Below are positions 47,777 through 61,471 of a stretch of DNA of 64,000 nt, piece by piece. Under the pieces are notes generated by a model, which had not been told where the DNA came from, did not search any database, and worked only from the letters and a program-made list of their open reading frames with translations. Numbering within the stretch: position 1 is the first letter of the stretch; each line of letters begins with the position of its first letter. The DNA comes from Chionis minor (lineage: Eukaryota > Chordata > Aves > Charadriiformes > Chionididae), in contig VZSF01008199.1 in assembly GCA_013398295.1 (NCBI GenBank), positions 1 through 64,000 on the forward strand. Reading direction: 5' to 3'. A program made the position numbers and the translations under genes.

Positions 47777-50700
47777 ATCCTGTACTAACCCATTTTTAGG
47801 ATCCAGACTATAAAAAGGCTTCTAGTTCTTCCTCTCGTATACAGATATATTTCTCTGCAGACACAATACCTAGTATTTAGATGCCTACATCCACGCATTT
47901 ATCCACTGATTTTATTAAGGGGCTAAGATTTTTTTAATATGACTGTTTATTTTACAAAGAAATAACTCTACAGTATGATACAATCCTGCAAGTGTAAACT
48001 GCACTGTAAACCCCAATGCTATACTGCAAAATATATTCTCGTTAAAATTCAACAAGTCTTTAATAGAAATTTATGTCTGAAGTCAAGGAAGAATGAAGAT
48101 AGGGTAGCAATCTTTATAATGAAACAACGATGTATGTAGGAGACGGTAAACATAGAGATCTTTGATTTAGTCAGCATATCCTGTGTATTTTATTACAGAA
48201 GCATTTAGACCTAAACTGCCTCTCCGAGATACTAGAAGCTTTTACAGGGCTATGCTGACTTGTTACCTCTGACTTGCGTAGTTACAAGGCACAGAAAGAT
48301 TTTCATTGTGTGACATGACAGCTTAGTCTCCTTCACCACATGACACTAATTACTACTTTGTAAACATTTTCTTTGAGTACAGGCCCACAAAGTTTTGTTG
48401 GGTTTTTTGGCCAAGTGATAGCTCTGGGAATGACTTACTCTCATCTCCAAGAGATGTGTGTAACACAGAAGAGAGAAACAATTACCACAGAAAGTGTTCT
48501 TTACGTGAAAAGTCTACAACATCCTCTTATAAAACCTGTGAAGCTCTTTTAGTACTTTAGTACTAGCTAGCTTAAGTACCCCTCCTTCCTACCTCTCAGC
48601 ATTGCAAATCTGCCTTAACTGAACCAGACTCTGTTGCCCTCTAGTGACTCCCCAGCAGGGCAATGACTTTCAGAGCCATTTATACAAATGCATGGGATAA
48701 ACAACAAATTGGGAGGTCAAAGTGATGATTTATCTTTTCTATCTCTCCTATCTCCCCTTCTCCAAATGTCCTAAGCAAAACAGAAGTCCAAAATGAAAAA
48801 TTAGCAGGTTTTAGATTTTTGTTTTATTGCCTTCAGTCTGCATCTTTGGTGTTCGTTAGGCTGCAGCAGAGTTTCCCAAGTGACCATCTTTATCCATATT
48901 ACACTATTTGCATGTCAGAATCCTGTCAACTGGCAGATGCTATTGGGTTGTAGTTCTCCAGATCAGTATAAATATATTGGGAAAAACACCACAAGAATGG
49001 CTGACAACCACTCTTTGAAGGACTTACGGCTGTGCACCATAGAATATAGAGCAGCTCATAATAAGAACAGAGCCAATTTTACAACTTCTGTAAAATCCTC
49101 AGGACTGAAAAGCCCATAGCGATGGGGCTCTGATCTTCACCAGGGTCTCCGGGCAGTGTTTTCATAATGATCATTAGTCAATAGTGATACTAATCCTAGC
49201 CAGAGGGAAAAGGAAAAGGGACAGAAGCGAATCAATTCTTCACCCAGTGAAGAGTCTGGTTGGGATCGTGCAATGCTGACAGAGTCTTCTCTGATTAGCA
49301 TGAGGTCACATCACCTCTTTTGTCATCTGCTTTAATGAAAACATTACAATGGGATTTTACTGTTTTCCCTTTCTAGCAGAGAGAGCCCGTGATGAATGGT
49401 ATATGGGATTTTCAGTGTTTGCTATATGCCAGTTTCTGAAGGAACAATATTTTGCATCCTGCATTTGCTCAGGAAATGCTTCTCTGATCTTTCTATGTTG
49501 CAAAACCACTGTTTGGGAGAGCAGATTGCTGTGTCATCCACACTGCACAAATCATTTGTAGCCATATTGGTGCTCACCATGAGCATACATAAACATTTTT
49601 CAAATGTCACAGAAACTTGTATTAAGGATTAATATTAAACACCTTGTACCATATGGAAGCACATTAGAGTCCTTATAGATTTTAGCTAGGTATTGCATGA
49701 TTTGCTAGAGAGGGCTGTATTATAAGCGTCTTTAGTGAGTGTAGATAATAGATATTTGTGTGGTTAAAACCAATATTTCTCTCCACAAACCTAGCTTAAT
49801 TAGGTTTGCTGCAATTTTCTATGATAATTCAGTTCTGCCTTTGCCATTTGGCTGGCAGATTGTCCCTGGAAACCTCTTATAAAAATTCCCATTGACTGCA
49901 ATAATTCTCAATTAGGGCAAAACTGATCACTGCTGCCTTTCCTACTGTTGAACTCTATCAACAAGCCATACATAACTCTCTACAAATAAAAAATATCAGT
50001 AGGGTCAGAAAATCTGAAAACCGGCTGTTTGACACCAGAAACATAATGATAATGTAACTAGTTCTGCCAGGACTTGCATCAGAGCATAAAAGATGAATCC
50101 CTTTCCATCCAGAGTCACCTTGCCAACTTTTTTTTTTTCAATTAGTTTCCTCCTTATAAATCAACAGTGAAAGATCACTTTTCAGATAGAAGGTGTTCAG
50201 TCAAACACCAATACACCATCAGCAGCCACAAGACAAAAATACGAGGAAAATGGGAACACTGACAGTTTTTTCTCCTGTTCACCGGATATGAAACAAACTG
50301 TCTCCCTAAGTCCTGAGAGTAAGTTTCTCATTATATTTACATTTTAATAGACGTTCCTCCTCCCTGCCCTTCCTACTTCAAGATGATCACTTCTCTATAG
50401 GGCATGGTTGGAAAGTGTGTGTCTCCTCAATTTTTGCTTCATGAAATTACATGATCTCTCCCCTCTGTTCCTCAGATCGGTCTCAAAGTCATCTCTTATG
50501 CCTCAATCAACAGGGCTGAGTTTTGATTCAACCAGCCTGATTTCCACTCACAAAAATTGCTGTTGCTGCAATACTCTTCCTTACATGTAATTCCTTCACA
50601 CTTAATTGGAACCCCAGGGTGATTTAAGCTGGGTGAAATTCCTTGTAAAACTATCAGGTTGTTTATGTGCAATGTACAGCCCTACACTGTTTTGCTGGTA

Positions 50701-50956
50701 TTCAGGTCTAGGTTCAATCTTGCTCAAGACTTTTGCCAATACACAGAGTGCAGAGTGTACAATAAAACAAATAAGCAGTAGGAATAGCATTCCCAGTTTC
50801 CCTGTGGATTTTTACCCTACATGCTCCTGCTCTCGCACATCCCTCTTCCCCTGGAGTTTGCCACTGTGTTTCTGTAGCACCCCCTAGCCAAAGGGCAGGG
50901 TGCTCTGTGGCTTGTTGTAGCTGTGCAAGTGCCAGGCGGTCGCTGCCTGACTGCTG
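47777..50956. other. Unique AT-rich non-coding DNA
   Basis: No exon or mobile element was recognised. GTTGGGTTTTTTGGCC near 48399 is a small G/T tract. AATTCCCATTGACTGCAATA near 49885 resembles the centre of an old palindromic repeat without arms. Confidence 0.4.
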
Positions 50957-51062
50957 CCAATCAGAACCTACAACGCCTGAAATTTGCCAGCTGCTTTTGG
51001 AAGAAACATCCATTTGGATCTCCCTCTTTTAGTTTGCTGCTGATTTTCAGGGCCTATATAAG
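50957..51062 (+). promoter_or_regulatory. CCAAT/TATA promoter-like arrangement
   Basis: A CCAAT box (GCCAATCAGA, CCAAT at 50957-50961) is followed about 95 bp later by TATATAAG at 51055-51062. Upstream 50850-50950 is GC-richer than the surrounding DNA. The spacing is usual for a RNA polymerase II core promoter or an LTR U3 region. No LTR ends were found and no open frame downstream looks like a gene, so a non-coding transcript, a lost LTR or chance are all possible. Confidence 0.28.
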
Positions 51063-54000
51063 AACTTAATGACCCTTAAGACTTTGACTCTTCCTTCAGA
51101 GTTGGTTAAAATTGACCAGCAAATTCAGAAGTTATCAGAGATAGATGGGCAGCACTCACAAAAGTCTCATTTCTGTCCAGGCTACAGAGTGCCTTAAATC
51201 AGACATTGTTCTGAACAATTTATATACAGTCTTGTGTTTTGGCTACTGTAGCTCATGTTAACTTGCCTTCTGTCCATGTGTTTCATCAACATGAATTTAC
51301 CTCAACTCACTGAATACCACCGTTCTGCTAGTTTTCAGGAGGAGATTATATAGCACATATCATTAAAGAAGAGTTCTTTGGCAGAAAGCAAATGTCACCT
51401 TTGTTTTCAAGTGAATGCATATTTTTGGTATCAAAACAATGACTGAAGAAAAGGAATTATATGAACACAAATTTGTACTGCCTTAGCTTATATTTGAGTA
51501 AAATACTGAGATGCGTAACAGATCAATAGATCCACTGAATAGGGAGAACCAAATACAACTAAGAGACAAGCAAATACACAATAATGTTATGGAAAATGCA
51601 GCTATTGGAGAGTGATTGTAAATTACATTTGAGCATCTTAAGCTAAATAATGTCAAAGAGGAAAAAAAAAGATGTACTAATTATTTTTTCACTCAGCCTA
51701 CCTTAGTTCTATATAACATTCTAATAACAATTGCCAGGACTGTGAACTAAATTGCACTCATTTTCTTCATTTAAATGTACCTGATGAATAGGAGTATTAT
51801 AGGGATTATGCCTCTTAATGACAAAGCTAATCTCCTATGTAATAATTGATGGTGATCACTGCTTGTGTTATTCGAGGTAAAGATGAATATTCCTGTGTGC
51901 TCAACTTCAAAGGATTTCATTTGACTAAAAGAAAGAAAAAGGAACATAAAGGAGGAGACAAGAGCATGAACTCTGGATTGAAAAGGAGGATAAACTCTGA
52001 TTATTTTGATGTTTTGTACAATCCAAAGCTGTTAGAAAAACACAAAGCATTTCTTATATTAAACGATTGATTTGAGAGGAAAATGAAAATGCTCACGTTT
52101 CACAATGTGCAGATGGACAAGTGTAAAGCTTTCAGTAATGATAGCTCATGGAAATAAAACAAAAATATCACAAATCCAGATGCCAAGTCAAGACTGCTGA
52201 ATTGCCATTGTTAGGAGCCTATAATACTACAGGATTTATTTTTCATTTGAAGAAATACTGTTTCCTGCCCACAGCCAGGTATGTTCAGATATAGCATATT
52301 ATGCAAAGTGCTACAATTTATGCCTCCTTCTACCCCAGTCTCACTCTTTTCTGTGGATAATGTACCTGACAAGTGATTTATCTTTAGCAGAGCACAACAG
52401 TGTTGTACATTTGTGCCATTCAGAGTCCTGGAAAGAAGTGTCTGAGGAACTCCCTGCTTAGCGAAAGTGCACGCAGGGCAGTAAAACAATAGAGATCTGG
52501 ACATGCATCTGTTTTCTCTGAGGATATCATCAGTTAAAGATACAGAAAACCTTAACACAGGGAAAAGAAATACAATCAATAAATAAATGAAACAATTAAG
52601 TATAGCTGTTTGCTTTTTGGCCAGCTTCTTTCCTGACTTATGATAAATACTGCTTAGAGTCCTTTGACTTGCAAGCTCTGAGACCTTGGAAGGAAGGAGA
52701 GGGGAGAGAAAAAGAGCAAGCACAACATATTTGCTAAGTGGAGTTTTATAAAATATTGCAGCTCTCAGTCTTAAAGTGTCTAAAATGAAAATCTGTTGCA
52801 AGGACATAATAAAAATAAAGCTGATAATGTGCTCCCCTAGGAAAAGGGAGCACATGCTGCTCCCCAGTACCCAAAAGCCACTATTTCCGCTGAGAATAAA
52901 AACAACTTACACAGTAAGATTCATCTCCAGCTTCCAGAGCTGATTTAGAGATATCAGGAAACTTTCAAAATAGGCATGGCTTAGCATGAAATTAGTGCAT
53001 GGAAAAAGCCTCTGTTGAAATAGTCCTGTGTTTTATCATTTACCTCTTCACCCAGGAGGACTTATATCTGATCCCCAGCCCTGCAGTGCCCCATTCAGTC
53101 ACATTATTATCAGACCCCAGCAATCAATCATGTCTCACTACAGGTGACACTCAGTAAGCATCAGGAAACAAGTCATTGTTACAGGAGTATAAATACATAT
53201 TCCAGTTAACTGTCTTTCCTTAGATACAGTCATCTAACAAACTCAAAAAATGAGCCCAATGGCCCAATAAAATTCTTCATCAGACACCAGAATTGTAAAA
53301 TTTATATGAACTTTCTTATACACAATAAAATCCACACAAACTATAATTAAACTCAAGTGTGATGTACAAACACACACAAACATTCCAATGTTAAGAAGAC
53401 AGTATGAAACTGACCTATTAAGTGAATGTTCCTGCTAAAACTTGAAATCGATTATCAGGTACCATGATCAAGCTTTAGGGTCAAAATGATATTGTGATTA
53501 TGCGGACAATCTATCTTCAGCAATATCATGCCCCATTTTTTTTTTTTTCCCCCCTATAACCACATTAACTAAAAGCCAATGTGCTCATATTTGGGGAGGA
53601 AAAGAAGAAATTTAGATTCAGAGCCCAGCTTTCCTGGAGATGGCAAAGTCACAAAGAATCACAAAGCCCAAATGGTCCAGTTAATGTGTAGTGATCATTA
53701 CAGAAAGACAAATAACCCCACAAAAAACTGCAGCCTTCACTTGCTTAGGTAGGAAAGAATATTAGGCATGAACAGAAATCTGAATAGTTCCTAAGGCCCA
53801 TTCGTCTTTCCTCTCGCTTGCACCAAGGACTGTCAGAGGTTTTCTTACAAGAAAGCTAGGATCTGGTGTGGGAAAAGTACCATTGCCCCCATTTTACCAC
53901 CTTCCCAAAGATGTTGTTCTTCAATAGTTAAAGACAATGAGGAGATAAGCTTCGCTGTGCTTACAAGCAATATTTTTATTTTCAAAAAGACGACATAAAT

Positions 54001-54740
54001 AAAAGTATATAAAAACACCAATAAAGTAAAACCAATCAGGATTTTTTTTTTTAAAAGCAGCAGCAAAACCTAAAAATTGCAAACATGCTCACGATAACAT
54101 GCTTACACTTCAGTACAAGAGTACTAATAGCACAGCACTTTTTTGGTGGTTTACGAGAATTCTCTACAATCTCAAGTTCTTTAAAGTTAAATTGCACTTC
54201 AAAGTTTCATTTACACACTGTAAAAATGATATAGTTAAGTTTTCAACAAGGAATGAATTATTCATTAAAGATAATGGTGTTAAACTCGTCCAAGGAGCTA
54301 TAACATTAGCATAAAGAATGCCTTATGTCACATTAATTTTAAAAACAGAAAACACACAACACAAAAGATATTGAACCATGGATTTGTTTTTTGGTTACAT
54401 TAAACAAGAAGCAATTATTCTTACAGCAACCTTTTCATAGCATTTTAATCATACTGCTAGGTATTTTACAAGCCATTTGATCTTAATTATTAATTGCATC
54501 AGAGTAGGCTGGGTAGAACATGCTTCTATTCTAATTTTATTATCTTTCCTTTTGATTTTATGCAAAGATGCGAAAGAGGAGCACTTAAAAAGGAAAAATC
54601 TCAATGTTTTGGTGTTTTTCCTTTACGTCTCAGTGAAACAGAAAAGTTAGGTTTATACAAGAATATACAAAGCTTCCTTTTTTTTTTTAGCCCACTTATA
54701 GAAAGTTCAGTGGGAGGATTCCAGAAGTTCTGGAGGCATT
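51063..54740. other. Unique AT-rich non-coding DNA
   Basis: No exon was recognised. The longest uninterrupted frame outside the CR1 copy is here, on the minus strand at 52211-52855 (214 codons). It lacks any known domain, and its composition looks like translated AT-rich non-coding DNA. It was rejected as a gene. Confidence 0.4.
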
Positions 54741-54955
54741 AAAAAACCCCCAAACCAAACACACACACAGTTGCCCCTCCCCACCAAAAAAACCCACCAC
54801 ACTCAAAAAAAAGGAAAAAAACCCCCAACAACCCACAACCCCCCTGCCCCAAACCAAAAACACATGAAAAGAAGTACTTTCTCCAAAAACAGTCAGCTTT
54901 GATGATAAAAAAAAAACCACAACAAAATAACCTGACCCAAACCCTCCACCTATAT
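54741..54955 (-). repeat. A/C-rich low-complexity tract (G/T-rich on the minus strand)
   Basis: Runs of A alternate with runs of C: AAAAAACCCCCAAACC at 54741, an ACACACACAC stretch, CCACCAAAAAAACCC and several C5-C6 runs to about 54853. The tract resumes at 54906-54948. Read on the minus strand it resembles the G/T tract at 23571-23670. A minus-strand frame of 91 codons reads through it and is low-complexity translation, not a gene. Confidence 0.85.
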
Positions 54956-57900
54956 ACCTATATACACACACATATGTAACTTTGAGGAATTAAATCAGTA
55001 TCTGCAAAACAGTTCCTCTTAAATTCAATTGTCAGTTAATTTTATTTACTGAAAGAACAGCACAATTCCTTAGCTCCTTCTCAATACAACTTCTGTAAAA
55101 TGGACCACTGCTACTTCCCAGTGATTTTTTAGTTTTTTTAAAACTAGTGTGCTTTAATTACTTTCAGTTAATAGACTTCAGGATTAAAATAAGATAACTG
55201 TTTGTTTTCTCCTATACCATCCATCTTCTCAATTTATTCACTCCTGCTTTTGTGCAAAGTAGCTGCTTCTTCAGTTTGCTAACAGACTTTAATGAACACC
55301 TCTTCACCTATTGTGGAATTAAAACTAATTTTAGAGGGTTTTTACCTGTTTCTTATAACTTGTTTTAGAATTCATTAGGGTCAACCCAAAGGTAGGTTTT
55401 CCAGTCAGGCAAAGAAATTGTTGCACTGGAAAAACAGGGGGCAATGGCTGTAGCAGCCAGAGAAATCATGTTGGATTTTCCTTTACACTTGGTTATTTAC
55501 TTATTATTTACATTACTTACTATTTAGATTTACTTCACTTTACCAACCAATCTATTCATAATTAGGAAAAACTCAGACAATTCAGATTCTGCAAATTTGA
55601 TGAGAAATTCAAGACAGCCATGTAAAATATTTGCTTTATCCTAAGTTGTGAGGGATTTGGATGGCATCCTGAAGGCAGGTTTTTGCTCTTGCAATGCCTG
55701 ATTCAGTCTTGCAGTCTATCTCACAGATGAGAATGAGTGTTTGCTCCCGAAACCTTCATAAGGGAAGGTCTAGGACGACTTGGACTTGACGCAGCATGAG
55801 GTGACTGGGCTAGCTGCACTCCCTCCTAGCCTAAGTTCCTAAAGGTTGCCTCACCCTGTAAATCCTTCACAGAGGGTCGAGAAGGTTATCCCTTCATTCT
55901 CAGTCTCTACTCGTAACGTTTACGTAGCTGTTTCCTTGTGCCAATTTGCAAGCCACAGCGTACAGGACAATAATTTCTTCCAGTTATGAAGAAAAATTGG
56001 TGCCATGGAAGAATGTCTTTTGTACTCGCGGTGGCATAATCCTAGGGCATACAGAAATACCTCTGTGAATGAAACCAAGATTAGCTGTGTTGTAGCACTT
56101 CATTTTATCCATCTGGAACTTGTGGGCAAAATTCATTCCTTGTCACAAAATCATTCTATAAAACTGCTTGTTTATTTTAGGCATATTCCAGATCCTGCAG
56201 CTTGAAAAGCAACCTCAACATCACAAATTGCATGTATTGCATGAATTGCATGAATTGCATTCAGCTTTCTCCTCCTTAGCCTGCACACTGCTTGAAATGA
56301 TAGCCCTGGGGAGCAGAAAATAGTCTATTTGTCCAAAACGTTTGTTAACTGAAACCCTGAGGTCCACCCTCCCCACAGTTAACTGTTTCAGTGCTGAATA
56401 CTTTGAGGAAACATTTGGTCTGTGCGCTTACTTAGAATTTCATGTCAATTCGGCATCCCCTCAAACACCAGCCTCCCCACCTCACTAGATCCTTCTCAAG
56501 AGCTTTTGTGATAGAAGAATTCGTTGCAAATGCCTGAGACACACTGGCATCAAAAATGGGGAAGGGAAAAATCAATTCTACTTAGCAGCTCACAAAACAG
56601 CACAGCAGTTACCGTGCCGGTTGCTGTATACTTTCCTCATTTAATTAAGAACTTCATCCATTTATAGAAATCTGCTATACAATTTCAAAGACTGCATCAA
56701 ATAATGAAATCTAAGTCTGCCTATATCTTGGGGAGTACAGACCTTCCCCACAACAAGTAATGAATGTTCCAGTAGCTCCAAATGAACCCCAGGTGTTTCT
56801 GCCCAGCCTTCAGTCACTGCAATTCCTCCTCAGTAATTACTGCTCAGAGACATCTTCAATCCGGTAGTATATTTTAGCAGCATTAAAGGCCTTACGTGAA
56901 TCCCAATTCCACGGAGACCTTCATGGGTTTGAACAGGCTTTAGATCAGGCACTAAATATACAGATTTGGGACTGTGTTAGGACATAAAATGCTGTTTAAT
57001 GTTGGTTCGAAGTTAAGTCACAAATAACATATCATGATGGAAGAATTTAATATTTCTTTTCCTGGAAGTTCAATATTTGAAAGAAAGCAATAATAAAATC
57101 ATGTGATATCAGAGTCAGGCATATAGCAAGCTGACAGCCTAATACAGATGCTAGTTGAAATAATAAAGAGATAGCAATAATAGACGGAATACTGTCAGTA
57201 GATAATACTTCTGTGTTTCTAGATACATGGCAAAGACAGCTGGTTTTCTGAGGTAGAAGCTCTGGTAATTCACCACTTCGCTGACTTTAGTTCTATTATA
57301 CAAAATTATGGCTGTTTAGGTATAGCCCTTATATCTGATGAAATGCAATGCCAAGGAGTAAGAGTCAGTCACTCTGTCATGGAATGGATGTATAGATTCA
57401 TGACCCAAAACCTATCCCAATTTAAACAACTATCACACACAAGGGGATCATGAACAGACTACTTCAGACTCTGACTCAGGTTTTGGGGCCTGACTGTCTG
57501 AAACCATGGGAACTTTGGGCATAAATGGCTGTGGCTACAACTTATTACATTTAAATCACACAAGCACATCTACAAAACTGACCTGTAGGATACTGACTCC
57601 CAAAGACAAAGGAAGCAGGAGATACAGCCTGTGTAGTAGCTCACAGTAGAGCTTGGATAGCAATAGGTAAAAGCTGGAGATATTTATAGGCTCAGGTTAG
57701 ATAAACATCTTTTAAATACTTTCAGGTCAGATTTAAAGTCATTCAAATCTCTCTAGGCTGAAAATCCAGCTTCTTTGTGACAATTCTTGACTATAGTCAA
57801 GGAAGCATAACCCAGAACACCAGGAAAAGAGCCTGTCTCATGGAATACCATAGAATAGTACCATGGAATAGTAACAAAGATGAAAAAAATTCATAAAAGA

Positions 57901-60900
57901 CCATACAAAAACATATGAAGATGGCATCTCCTTCTCTCTCTTCCCCCTCTCACTTCAAAACACATGAACACATGGTTTCTTCTATGCCTCACAACATTCA
58001 CTAGCTTCCAATTTCATTTTCAACTCCTAGAAGCCAATTATCAGTGTAACAGGTAGAAAGGAAGCAGAGACAAAGGAGGTAGGCCAGTTTAATTAACACA
58101 CAGGCAAGCTGAGGTTTATTTTGGTACTCTGGTCTCTCCTGAAAAGACAATGCTCCTGCTATCAGACCCTATTAAAAATGCATTTATTTCATATTCTCTC
58201 AGAATACTCTCCATAAGGAAAGGAATAAATCACAGTGCATGTTTTGTGAACGATTTATAAAGTGGTACTACAGATTTATGATCTGAATCACAGGTTCTTG
58301 GGGAAATGCAGCACTACTTCCGCATAAGAAACTTAAGATTGTTAAAACCATTTTCTCCTTCTTAGTATTTGACACTGAGGAACAGCCCTTCTGCCTCTCT
58401 CAGGTACCCCAACACATCAGCATTATGGACATCAAAATCTTTCTCCTTCCAGCCCTGGGGAGAAAGGACATTTCCAGCTCTGAAACACCTGATGAATAAG
58501 AATGTCCCAACACTTCTTGAAAGGTGTAAACCAGCATTTGAGCAGCAAACTAACAGGTAATTTGCAATATCTGCCTTTGATAGCTTCAGAGAAAGGTAAG
58601 GTACACCCTATGGTGCCTCACAAATAGTTCCTCTTACAGCACTTTGCTGTCTGGTATTCTCCAGCCCCACAGACAGGTAACTACTTTTGAGCCTGGCCAA
58701 GTCCTGATGAAGCAGAAAAAGGAGCAAGGAAGAGTGGGGGTGGTTTGTGGTAAGAGCAAAACGTGCATTTCCCTGAAGAAGCATCAATATGCTCTTCCTT
58801 CAAGGTACACAGTTTGAAATGGATTTTCCCTTTCCGGGGTATTTTGGGTGCACCTTGCTGAACTCCTGCTCACCTCCAGCCAAAAAAAAAACCAAAACCC
58901 AAAGCAAACGAACCACCCCAGAAGAAACCATACCCACAAAAAAGCTTAAGCTTTGTGAAGTCAATGGCAAATATCTGCCTTTGTGCACTTAGGCACACAT
59001 TTTTTCCTGTATAGACTAATTTTGCAGTTTATACATAATTTAAAAGCTTGCTGCAGTGACTCTTCCATAGTGAAGCATCAGGATACACTGTAAAGCGTGA
59101 CACACAAAATATGTGATTAGAAGAAAAAAAAAACCCAAAACAACCAACAACCAACTCAGAAACCTATCAGCAATATCTGTTTCTCTGGGGCAGGTGAGAA
59201 GGTGGCAGACATGTTTGATGCACTGGTCTGTTTGAAGCACAGAAAAGAGATATTGAATGGCTGCTGTAACCTTGCACTTGGACGCATCCCCAGAAACTAC
59301 ATCCTAAATACAAGCTCACTTCTACAGTCTTTGCAAATTGCTTTGTGTTCCCAAGATGCACATGCTAAATTCAGCCAACATGTTTCCTTGCTGGACATGG
59401 ATTTGCTAGAAAAAAAATCCCATCTTACTCAATACTTCTTTTGTGGTGTTTGCTTTAAGTCAAAGGGGAAAAAAGAGTGTTATCCTGTAAACCCTTTCTA
59501 TCTAGACAAATGTAGCAAGGATCAATTCCACATCATACAAATAACATGGCATGACATGAGGCAGAATGTAGGTGACCTGCCAGTGTCTAGAGGAACTTGG
59601 TACAGTGAGATGCCTACAGCTCTTCCAAGTGGGTTTCAGTTAAGTTTCTAAAGCGTACAGAAATAAGGGGCTTTTGGTCACAAGCTACAAAACAAGAAAA
59701 GTAACAAAAGTGCACCTCTTACAGCTTAAAGTTAGATAGAGCAACTGTAACCCCAGTCTTTGTGAGTCTCCTGGTTTCACGGGAAGCTGCTCTTTCCGTA
59801 CGAGTCCAGGGAGCTGCACAAAGCTCATTCCTGAGGGCCACTGAAAATTAGTGGGTGTGAAGGGGAGCAGCCTGCTGCCTCCTCTCCTTTATTAAAGATA
59901 CGCAAGTTCCCAGGCAAAATTCTTTGTTAAGTGAGAAGCACATATCAGAGAGAGAACAATCACACAATGTTTTATTGCTACTAGGAATTACTGAGGTGAT
60001 TGAAGTCTATCTTCCCTAACTCTGTGGGCTTTTTTGTTCGTGTGCGTGGTGGGTTTGGTTTTTTTTTTTACATGTAAGTTTTCATCTTTGCAGGCAAGAG
60101 ATGGTAGAAAGAAACAGGTGTTGACAGAAAAAAAAAAAGAAAGATCACTTGACAGGGGCCTACAGCTCAGCCACTGCGCAACAGGAGTAATCAAAACCAA
60201 TTATGTAGCCACATGCACACACACATCTATCTGCTGCAAATTAGGAGTAAGAGAGATCAAGTATGATTGCATATGATGTATATTATGTATGAATGAAGAA
60301 CTTTTGTTTTCATTTAGTCATATAACTTCTGAAAAGCTGAACGTAATTCTACAACAATTATTTTTTCTGCTACATTTCCTCTTCCTCTTATCTGAAATTA
60401 TTATTTTTATACCACTGCCTTCTGAAAAGTCTCTTTCAAGAGCCTGAGAAGTGAGTTAATTTGTGCATAATTCCCTCGTTTTTGCTTCTATTCCTAACAT
60501 CCCAGCCTGTCTACGCATCTATCCTTCAGCGTGCATTGCCAGGGTAAAAAAAAAATCTGTGTCCTCCTGGGTTCCTGCAAGAATCAGCCAGCAGCATGAC
60601 AGAAACTTTAGTTTCACTCGGGATCAGGGCAGTTGACTGTGAGATTCCTGGTTGACAGCCTGTTCCTGAATGTCTGAAACGCCCCTGCGTATGATGTGCA
60701 TTATAATGAGAATATGACATAAATAATATCTATACCACACAAAGTTTCACAATGATGCACTCTGATTAGGTGTAATCATCCATGTTAAACACATTACCTA
60801 TCCCAGCACAACGCTATACTAGCTTGGGTACTGAAAGCAGCAGAACTGTAATAACCTGAGGCTTCACATTCCTGAAATTATTCTGGGCCTAGTTCTAGAG

Positions 60901-61454
60901 CTAGCTCAGATAGGCCTACATGGGCTTCTCCAAAACCTAGCAAATCAGAAACATAAGGAAATAATAATATTATGTGAATACACTGGGGACTAACACTGCT
61001 GAAGAAGTAAAGCTATTTGATCTGAGAAGGAAACACTAGTAGAACAGCAGGTAGATTTAAATTGCTTACAAGCATTCAACTTAGAAATTAGAAGACAGTA
61101 TCAGAGCTGTAACACCCCCATACCCAAGCAATCAAATAACAGGACTACACAAAACGTCATTAATTTTAAGGTAGAGCTTGATACATGAACAGATTTCATG
61201 ACATAACTGATTAGTGGGCAAAACCTGAAAATGCAGCTTTTTCTAGCCCCTTGCTTTGTATTTTGTAGATCTGATCATTCAATATGCTGAGACTTGGTAT
61301 TTTTCATTTACCAGTAATTGCTTTTTATGGACACCTTGACTGTAACCTCTGTAGGTTATTAAATCTTTAAGCATACCTCTAGCCTTTACACTTACATCTA
61401 TGTCTCTTAGCAGTTTCATCCTAGAAGAATTCGAGCCTCCTAGAATTCTCTGAC
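54956..61454. other. Unique AT-rich non-coding DNA with small A/C and G/T tracts
   Basis: No exon or RNA was recognised. Small tracts of the same A/C or G/T type occur at about 58878-58920, 59124-59155 and 60044-60070. A short repeat, CATGGAATA/CATAGAATAG, at 57838-57872 recalls a CR1 tail but no CR1 body adjoins it. The plus-strand frame at 59202-59651 (149 codons) has no recognised domain. Confidence 0.4.
56228..56260 (+). repeat. Short tandem repeat, 9-bp unit x3.7
   Basis: TTGCATGTA is followed by TTGCATGAA twice and then TTGCAT. Each unit contains TTGCAT, an octamer- or C/EBP-like half site, so the array would present closely spaced binding sites if functional. Confidence 0.9.
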
Positions 61455-61471
61455 ATAGAGAAACTGTCCGA

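Noticed and set aside
52211..52855. Minus-strand open frame of 214 codons
   Set aside because: It is the longest uninterrupted frame outside the CR1, but frames of this size are expected by chance in 64 kb. No domain, splice context or recognisable protein was seen.
57838..57872. CATAGAATAG-type words resembling a reversed CR1 tail
   Set aside because: The sequence to the right, where a minus-strand CR1 body should lie, shows no CR1 wording.
59202..59651. Plus-strand open frame of 149 codons starting MADMFD
   Set aside because: The start looks gene-like, but the rest has no recognisable domain and there is no supporting splice or promoter context.
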